Origin: JANPPS01 sp965246925
Lineage (GTDB): Bacteria; Pseudomonadota; Alphaproteobacteria; Acetobacterales; Acetobacteraceae
Reading direction: 5' to 3'
DNA length: 64,000 bases
Assembly (NCBI GenBank): GCA_965246925.1
Contig: OZ251994.1
Span: forward strand, 868,001-932,000
Positions 59,237 to 64,000 of this stretch are shown one piece after another. Position 1 is the stretch's first letter; each line of letters begins with the position of its first letter. Position numbers and translations under genes: made by a program. The notes under the pieces were generated by a model that did not search any database, was not told the origin of the DNA, and was given only the letters and a program-made list of their open reading frames with translations.

Positions 59237-60577
59237 TTACTGAACGGACTTGCCTTCGTCCTTGAACACCTTGGTCCAGTCACGGACCAGAAGGTCGAGT
59301 GCCTCCTTGGCGGTCCCCTGGTCGGCCACGACGTAGTCATGCAGGCGCTTTTGCATGGACAGCAGCAGGTCGACGTAGAGCGGCTCCGCCCAGAAATCGA
59401 CCATGATGTCCATCGAGCGGAGGAACGCCGGCGCGAACGGGGCGCTCTCGGCAAAGCCCGGCTTTTGCACCACGGCCTTTAGCGCCGAATACCCGCCAAG
59501 CTCCCACCATTTCTGCTGCACGTCGGGCTGCGCGAACCACTTGATATACTCGAGCGAGGCGTCGCGGTTCTTGGAGTAGGACACGACCGAGATGCCCTGC
59601 CCGCCCAACTGTGCGAACTGACCGGCCGGACCGGCCGGGTTCACGAAGAAGCCGATCTTGTCGCCGCCCGTGTTGGGGTCCTTGTACATGCCCGGGAAGA
59701 AGGCGAAGAAGTTCATCTGCATCGCCACCTGGCCCGACTTGAACGCATCGAGCCCTTCGGACATGTAGGCGTTGGTGAGCCCGGCCGGCTGGCAGCACTT
59801 GAACAGCTCCTTGTACACTTCGAGCCCCTTCACCGCGCCCGGCGAGTTCACGAAGCCATTCAGCTGATACGGCTTCTTCGGGTCCTCATACTTGAAGCCG
59901 TAGGCAAGCATGGCGTTGGTCGCGCCCATCGTAATCCCCTCGGAACCACGCTCGGAATAAATATAGCTGCCATACACCTTCTTGCCGTCGATCGTGCGGT
60001 TGGTGAAGAACTTGGACGTCTCCAGCAGCTCGTCCCAGGTCTTCGGCGGCTCGAGCTCACGGTTGTACTTCGCCTTGAACTCACTCCGCAGCTCGGGCCG
60101 CGCGAACCAGTCCTTGCGATAGGTCCAGCCGACCACGTCGGCCATGGCCGGCAGCGCCCAGTAGTTCGGCGTGTTCTTCGGCCACTCTGAATAGGCCGTC
60201 ACCGTCGCGGGCATGAAATCGCCCATCGACAGGTGCTCCTTGTCGAAGAACTCGTTCAACTTGACGTAGTGACCGTTCTCGGCCGAGCCGCCGATCCACT
60301 GGCTGTCGCCGATGATGAGGTCGCACAGCGCACCCTTGGAGTTCAGCTCGTTCACGAACCGGTCGGCGTAGCTGGTCCACGGCACGAACTCGTATCTCAT
60401 CTCGATACCGGATTTCGCGGTAAACCCCTTGCCCAGTTCGACCAGCGCATTGGCGGGGTCCCATGCCGCCCAGCACAGCGTGAGGGACTTACCTTGAGCC
60501 TGTGCCGGCGTCGCCGCGCCAGCGGATAAAGCGGCGATGCCTAATACGGCACAGGCAAGCGAAACTATTCTTCTCAT
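59237..60577 (-). CDS. ABC sugar/polyol importer substrate-binding protein
   Basis: A 446-residue family-1 binding protein. A Sec signal peptide (MRRIVSLACAVLGIAALSAG, cleavage near AQA-QG) is followed by LTLCWAAWDPANALVELGKGFTAKSG, LIIGDSQWIGGSAENGHYV and WALPAMADVVGWTYRKDWF. It delivers the ligand to the permeases. Context with dhaKLM suggests glycerol, dihydroxyacetone or a C4 polyol/ketose, but the family covers many sugars. It is the first gene of the twelve-gene minus-strand unit. Confidence 0.88.
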   Translation of the reverse strand: MRRIVSLACAVLGIAALSAGAATPAQAQGKSLTLCWAAWDPANALVELGKGFTAKSGIEMRYEFVPWTSYADRFVNELNSKGALCDLIIGDSQWIGGSAENGHYVKLNEFFDKEHLSMGDFMPATVTAYSEWPKNTPNYWALPAMADVVGWTYRKDWFARPELRSEFKAKYNRELEPPKTWDELLETSKFFTNRTIDGKKVYGSYIYSERGSEGITMGATNAMLAYGFKYEDPKKPYQLNGFVNSPGAVKGLEVYKELFKCCQPAGLTNAYMSEGLDAFKSGQVAMQMNFFAFFPGMYKDPNTGGDKIGFFVNPAGPAGQFAQLGGQGISVVSYSKNRDASLEYIKWFAQPDVQQKWWELGGYSALKAVVQKPGFAESAPFAPAFLRSMDIMVDFWAEPLYVDLLLSMQKRLHDYVVADQGTAKEALDLLVRDWTKVFKDEGKSVQ

Positions 60578-60683
60578 TCTTGGTCCCCCCTTTAGATGGC
60601 CGTGACCGGCCTTGTCGATTATGACCGAAGCTGACGACTATTGGCACGGACCAGCCCAATGACCGCGTAAGACGCTGTCCGAT

Positions 60684-60726
60684 GAGTTTAGTAGGTCAGC
60701 TTGAACTAAGCTTGTCAACTAAACTC
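60684..60726. promoter_or_regulatory. 43-bp imperfect palindrome upstream of the importer-dha operon
   Basis: Arms of 19 bases match at 15 positions around a 5-base centre (GAACT): GAGTTTAGT outside and AGCTT inside on the left, AAGCT and ACTAAACTC on the right. It lies about 110-150 bp before the binding-protein ATG and 15 bp after the paaE stop. It may be an operator or paaE 3' hairpin. Confidence 0.5.
60688..60718 (-). promoter_or_regulatory. Promoter candidate within the palindrome
   Basis: On the minus strand TTGACA (60718-60713) is followed after 19 bases by TACTAA (60693-60688). The -35 is perfect but the spacer is 2 longer than ideal. If used, repressor binding to the palindrome would block it directly, with a leader of about 100 bases before the binding-protein gene. 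Confidence 0.35.
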
Positions 60727-60741
60727 TTGCCCTGAAAAAGG

Positions 60742-61830
60742 CTATTGCCGGTCGAAGTCGATCGTGATGCGGGGGGAGTGGGCGTGGGCCTGACAGGTCA
60801 GGACGTAGCCGGACCGGGTCTCCCATGGCTCGAGCGAGTAGTTGACCGTCATGCTGACCTCGCCCTCCAGCACGCGCGCCCGGCAGGTGCTGCACATGCC
60901 GCCCTTACAGGAGTAGGGCAGGTCCAGGCCGGCGCGGAGGGCTGCGTCGAGGACGGCCTCGCCCTCCGCCATGGGTATGTCCCGGGACGTGCCATCTAGA
61001 ATGAGCGTCGCGACGGCGTGGGGTATAGCGGATGCCACAGCCGGGGCGGGACGGGGCCGTCCGTCATGAAGGGAGGTGAACCGCTCCACATGGATCTGTG
61101 CCGCGCTCAGGCCTAGTGCGGTAAGGCTCTCCTCCGCGGCTTTGATCATGCCGGTAGGGCCGCACAGGAAGGCGTGATTGACCGGCACGCCGCCCAGCGT
61201 CGCGCGCAGCAGAGGGCCGAGCTTCGCGGGGTCGAGCCGTCCGTTGAGGATGTCCACGTCCTGCTGCTCCCGCGACAGCACGTGGAAGATGGAGACGCGG
61301 CCCATGTAGCGGTCCTTGAGGTCCTCGAGCGGACCACGGAACAGGATCTCGGACGTGGCCCGGCTGCCGTAGAACAGCAGGAACCGGCTGTCCGCATCGC
61401 GGGACAGCGCGGTCTTCATCAACGATAGGATGGGCGTAATACCCGACCCAGCGGCGAACCCGGCATAGACCATGCCGTCACCGGGCAGGCCGAAGCGCCC
61501 GGTGGGTGTCATGACGTCGATGCTGTCGCCGGGCTGCAGCGCCTCGGCCGCCCAGGCGGAGAACCGTCCGCCGGCGACCCGCTTGATGGCGATGCGCAGT
61601 TCACCATCGCCCTCGCCGGAGCAGATCGAGTAGGCGCGGCGCACCTCTTCACCGTCCAGGGTGGTGCGGAGCGTCACGTATTGGCCGGCGTGGAAGCGGT
61701 AGGCCTCGGCCAGGTCCGGCGGGACGGAAAAGGCGATGGACACCGCGTCCGCCGTCTCCCGCCGGATGCTGGCGACGGGCAAGGCGTGGAACCCGGCCTT
61801 TCGCGGTATGGCGAGGGGGTCTAGTGGCAC
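60742..61830 (-). CDS. paaE: Phenylacetyl-CoA epoxidase reductase subunit
   Basis: A 362-residue reductase: FAD domain with VRRAYSICSGEGDGELRIAIK, NAD domain with GFAAGSGITPILSLMKTAL, and a C-terminal [2Fe-2S] domain with YSCKGGMCSTCRARVLEGE and a last Cys in VLTCQAH. This FAD-NAD-ferredoxin order is that of PaaE. It feeds electrons to PaaA. It starts with GTG at 61830, overlapping paaD by 10 bp. Confidence 0.94.
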   Translation of the reverse strand: MPLDPLAIPRKAGFHALPVASIRRETADAVSIAFSVPPDLAEAYRFHAGQYVTLRTTLDGEEVRRAYSICSGEGDGELRIAIKRVAGGRFSAWAAEALQPGDSIDVMTPTGRFGLPGDGMVYAGFAAGSGITPILSLMKTALSRDADSRFLLFYGSRATSEILFRGPLEDLKDRYMGRVSIFHVLSREQQDVDILNGRLDPAKLGPLLRATLGGVPVNHAFLCGPTGMIKAAEESLTALGLSAAQIHVERFTSLHDGRPRPAPAVASAIPHAVATLILDGTSRDIPMAEGEAVLDAALRAGLDLPYSCKGGMCSTCRARVLEGEVSMTVNYSLEPWETRSGYVLTCQAHAHSPRITIDFDRQ

Positions 61831-62303
61831 TTGAAATAGTCGAACGGCTCGCGGCAGGCCCGGCAGCGCCAGAGCGCCTTGCAGGAGGTGGAGCCGAACT
61901 CCGCCAGCGTCTCCGTGTCTTTGGAGCCGCAGCGTGCGCAGGCCACGACGTCCCGCCCGAACAGCGCGCCGCGGCCCCGCGTGGCGGCGGGCGGTGCGAC
62001 GCCATACTCCAGCAGCTTCTGCCGGCCGGCCTCCGTCAGCCAGTCCGTGGTCCAGCTGGGTTGCAGCACCAGCTCCACCGCCGCCCCGGGGAAGCCGGCG
62101 CGGTCTAGCGCCAGCTCCACCTCGACGGCGATCATGTTCATGGCCGGGCAGCCGGAATAGGTCGGGGTGATGGCCACGTGCGCGCGCCGGTCCGGGCCGA
62201 GCGTCACCGAGCGCAGCACGCCGAGGTCGGCGATGGTCAGCACCGGGATCTCCGGGTCGACCACGGACGCCGCCGCGTCCCAGGCGCGCTGCTCGGCGGT
62301 CAC
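61821..62303 (-). CDS. paaD: Phenylacetate pathway FeS-assembly-like protein PaaD
   Basis: A 160-residue protein of the MIP18/PaaD family: DPEIPVLTIADLGVLRSV, TPTYSGCPAMNMI, and C-terminal zinc-type Cys pairs (CARCGS, CRACREPFDYFKCH). It is thought to help mature the epoxidase metal site. The GTG at 62303 overlaps the paaC stop (GTGA); the longer frame upstream is out of family. Confidence 0.92.
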   Translation of the reverse strand: MTAEQRAWDAAASVVDPEIPVLTIADLGVLRSVTLGPDRRAHVAITPTYSGCPAMNMIAVEVELALDRAGFPGAAVELVLQPSWTTDWLTEAGRQKLLEYGVAPPAATRGRGALFGRDVVACARCGSKDTETLAEFGSTSCKALWRCRACREPFDYFKCH

Positions 62304-63046
62304 CAGGTTGCGCCGGGGAAGCTGCGCGGCAGGTGCTGCATGGTGGCCAGCAGGTGGCCGAGATGCTCGGTATGGCGCCCGGCGCGGCCGCCGCGCTGCA
62401 CCCAGTCCGCGGGCCGGGTCAGGGTGGATCGGGCCAGCAGGTCCGTCATGGTCCGCTCCCAAGCCGGGCGGATGCTGGCGGGTTCGGTGCCGATGCCGTC
62501 TCCGTCGAACAACTCACCCGCGTAGGGCCAGAGCGCGTCCAGCGCCGCCTGTGCCCGGCGGTGGCTCTCAGGGGTGCCGTCGCCCAGGCGGATCAGCCAC
62601 TCGGCGCTGTGCCGCAGGTGATAGGCGCTCTCCTTCTCGGATTTCGCCGCGATGGCCGCGAGCGTCTGGTCCGGGCAGGTCATCATCGCCCGCCAATACG
62701 GATCGGCGAAGGCGGAGTATAGCACCTGGCGCACGATGGTATGGGCGAAGTCCCCGTTCGGCTGCTCGACCAGCAGGACGTTCCGGTATTGCGGCGGGTC
62801 ACGCAAATAGGCGAGGCCGTCTTCGTCGTGACCGGCGCCTTCGCACTGGGCCGCGTATTGATACAGGGACCGCGCCTGACCGATCAGATCCAGCCCGATA
62901 TTGGCCAGTGCCAGTTCTTCTTCCAGCATCGGCGCCCGCCCGGTCCATTCCGACAGGCGGTGCCCCAGCACCAACGCGTCATCCGCCCGGCCCAGGATGA
63001 AGCGCACGAGCGGCGTCTCCTGCAAGGCGATGGAGGTGGTGGCCAT
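62300..63046 (-). CDS. paaC: Phenylacetyl-CoA epoxidase structural subunit PaaC
   Basis: A 248-residue ferritin-like helical protein: LGHRLSEWTGRAPMLEEELALANIGLDLIGQARSLY, PNGDFAHTIVRQVLYSAF, and EKESAYHLRHSAEWLIRLGDGT. It pairs with PaaA as the non-catalytic partner. The ATG at 63046 overlaps the paaB stop. Confidence 0.94.
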   Translation of the reverse strand: MATTSIALQETPLVRFILGRADDALVLGHRLSEWTGRAPMLEEELALANIGLDLIGQARSLYQYAAQCEGAGHDEDGLAYLRDPPQYRNVLLVEQPNGDFAHTIVRQVLYSAFADPYWRAMMTCPDQTLAAIAAKSEKESAYHLRHSAEWLIRLGDGTPESHRRAQAALDALWPYAGELFDGDGIGTEPASIRPAWERTMTDLLARSTLTRPADWVQRGGRAGRHTEHLGHLLATMQHLPRSFPGATW

Positions 63047-63330
63047 CACATATGGCCGATCTCGTCCGGCACCTCGTAGAAGGTCGGGTGCCGGTAGATC
63101 TTGTCGGCCGCGGGCTCGAACAGCACGGCCTTGTCCGCGGGGTCGGAGGCGGTGATGGCGCTGGAGGGCACGACCCAAACCGACAGGCCCTCGTTCCGGC
63201 GCGTATAGACGTCCCGCGCGGCCTGCAACGCCATGGTCGCGTCGGCGGCGTGTAACGATCCCACGTGCTTGTGCGCGAGGCCGTTGCGGCTGCGGATGAA
63301 AACCTCCCAGATGGGGATGGCGGGGGTCAT
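63046..63330 (-). CDS. paaB: Phenylacetyl-CoA epoxidase subunit PaaB
   Basis: A 94-residue protein opening WEVFIRSRNGLAHKHVGSLHA and containing VYTRRNEGLSVWVVPS, the PaaB pattern. It bridges PaaAC dimers and is needed for activity. The ATG overlaps the paaA stop (ATGA). Confidence 0.94.
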   Translation of the reverse strand: MTPAIPIWEVFIRSRNGLAHKHVGSLHAADATMALQAARDVYTRRNEGLSVWVVPSSAITASDPADKAVLFEPAADKIYRHPTFYEVPDEIGHM

Positions 63331-64000
63331 GCGGCCAGCGCCCGCTGCTTGGCCGCGTGGGCGAGCGCGGCGTCCCGCACCCAGGCGCCATCCTCATGCG
63401 CGGCGTTGCGGGCGGCCAGACGCTCCCGGTTGCACGGCCCCTGCCCGGCCAGCACCTGCTTGAACTCCGCCCAATCGATCTCGCCATAGCGCCAGTGCCC
63501 GTCCGCGTCCTGGGTCATGGCCGGGTCGGGGATGACGAGGCCCAGGTGGTGCGCCTGCGGCACGGTCGCGTCCACGAACTTCTGCCGCAGCTCGTCATTG
63601 CTGAAGCGCTTGATCTTCCACAGCGTGGATTGGTCGCTGTGCTGGCTTTCGCCGTCGGGCGGGCCGAACATCATGAGGCAGGGCCACCACCAGCGGTTCA
63701 GCGCGTCCTGCGCCATGGCGCGCTGCTCCGGCGTGCCTCGGCTGAGCGTCAGCATGATCTCGAAGCCCTGGCGCTGATGGAAGCTCTCTTCCTTGCACAC
63801 TCGCACCATGGCGCGGGCGTAGGGGCCATACGAGCAGCGGCAGAGCGGGATCTGGTTCATGATGGCCGCGCCGTCCACCAGCCAGCCGACCGCACCCATG
63901 TCCGCCCAGGTCAGTGTGGGATAGTTGAAGATCGAGCTATACCGCGCCCGTCCTGCCAGCAGCTGATCCACCAGCTGTTCCCGGCTGGCGCCCAGCGTCT
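63327..64000 (-). CDS. paaA: Phenylacetyl-CoA epoxidase catalytic subunit PaaA (5' end beyond window)
   Basis: The frame continues to the right edge without a start of its own family position, so about 224 C-terminal residues are visible. It shows SIFNYPTLTWADMGAVGWLVDGAAI, CRCSYGPYARAMVRVCKEESFHQRQGFEIM with di-iron ligands (EESFHQRQ), and SDQSTLWKIKRFSNDELRQKFVD. It epoxidises the ring of phenylacetyl-CoA. It is the first of paaABCDE. Confidence 0.95.
   Translation of the reverse strand, partial: TLGASREQLVDQLLAGRARYSSIFNYPTLTWADMGAVGWLVDGAAIMNQIPLCRCSYGPYARAMVRVCKEESFHQRQGFEIMLTLSRGTPEQRAMAQDALNRWWWPCLMMFGPPDGESQHSDQSTLWKIKRFSNDELRQKFVDATVPQAHHLGLVIPDPAMTQDADGHWRYGEIDWAEFKQVLAGQGPCNRERLAARNAAHEDGAWVRDAALAHAAKQRALAA

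Overview
The window is one GC-rich chromosomal stretch with mostly overlapping, tightly packed genes and no tRNA, rRNA, transposase, phage gene or CRISPR array. Gene content (phenylacetate epoxidase genes, a benzoate/catechol beta-ketoadipate cluster, a Crp/Fnr regulator, a two-ATPase ABC sugar/polyol importer, a dihydroxyacetone-kinase phosphorelay, and a Wzx/Wzy/Wza exopolysaccharide locus) suggests an aerobic alphaproteobacterium, perhaps Acetobacteraceae/Rhodospirillales. That placement is inference; no marker gene is present.

Layout. (1) 1-6902, minus strand: a type II secretion sub-operon, gspE-gspF-gspL-gspM-gspC/N-like, followed by a large FkbM methyltransferase / coiled-coil / glycosyltransferase-like protein that runs off the left edge. 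(2) 7178-8188: a stand-alone FkbM methyltransferase. (3) 8274-18830, plus strand: a LIV-type ABC importer (binding protein, two permeases, two ATPases) running directly into benABCD and catABC, so uptake and conversion of benzoate to 3-oxoadipate enol-lactone look like one transcription unit. A convergent Crp/Fnr regulator closes it, and a 16-bp palindrome sits upstream of its first gene. (4) 19627-45373: an exopolysaccharide locus on both strands. It has an initiating phosphoglycosyltransferase (WcaJ-like), two GT4 enzymes, two WecG/TagA (GT26) enzymes, one half-sized GT-B protein, Wzx, Wzy, Wzc and Wza, an FkbM methyltransferase, a GDP-mannose 3,5-epimerase homologue, a second SDR epimerase whose catalytic Tyr is Phe, a LuxR-type regulator with a degenerate receiver domain, and an acyltransferase. 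It also carries unusual surface or secreted proteins: a membrane-anchored protein with four DM9 repeats, two paralogous parallel beta-helix proteins (one with a carbohydrate-binding-like module and a long Pro-Val linker), a lytic transglycosylase, and a protein with five exact 55-residue glycine-rich repeats. (5) 45348-48697, minus: MFS exporter, LEA14-like lipoprotein, HAD phosphatase and a PhnA-like membrane protein. (6) 48795-60577, minus: an ABC importer with two ATPases and a 61-residue membrane protein, followed by dhaL, dhaM (EIIA), HPr, enzyme I, a small HTH protein, dhaK, and a second single-chain DhaK-DhaL kinase. This reads as uptake and phosphorylation of glycerol/dihydroxyacetone or a related C3-C4 ketose. 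(7) 60742-64000, minus: paaA (cut by the right edge), paaB, paaC, paaD, paaE, the phenylacetyl-CoA epoxidase.

How they work together. Two aerobic aromatic routes (benzoate through catechol ortho-cleavage, and phenylacetyl-CoA epoxidation) and a ketose importer/kinase module flank a polysaccharide locus. The least described parts are the accessory proteins of the polysaccharide locus and the dihydroxyacetone phosphorelay with two kinases. Functions named for families are homology-based readings of the translated sequence; substrate assignments are inference.
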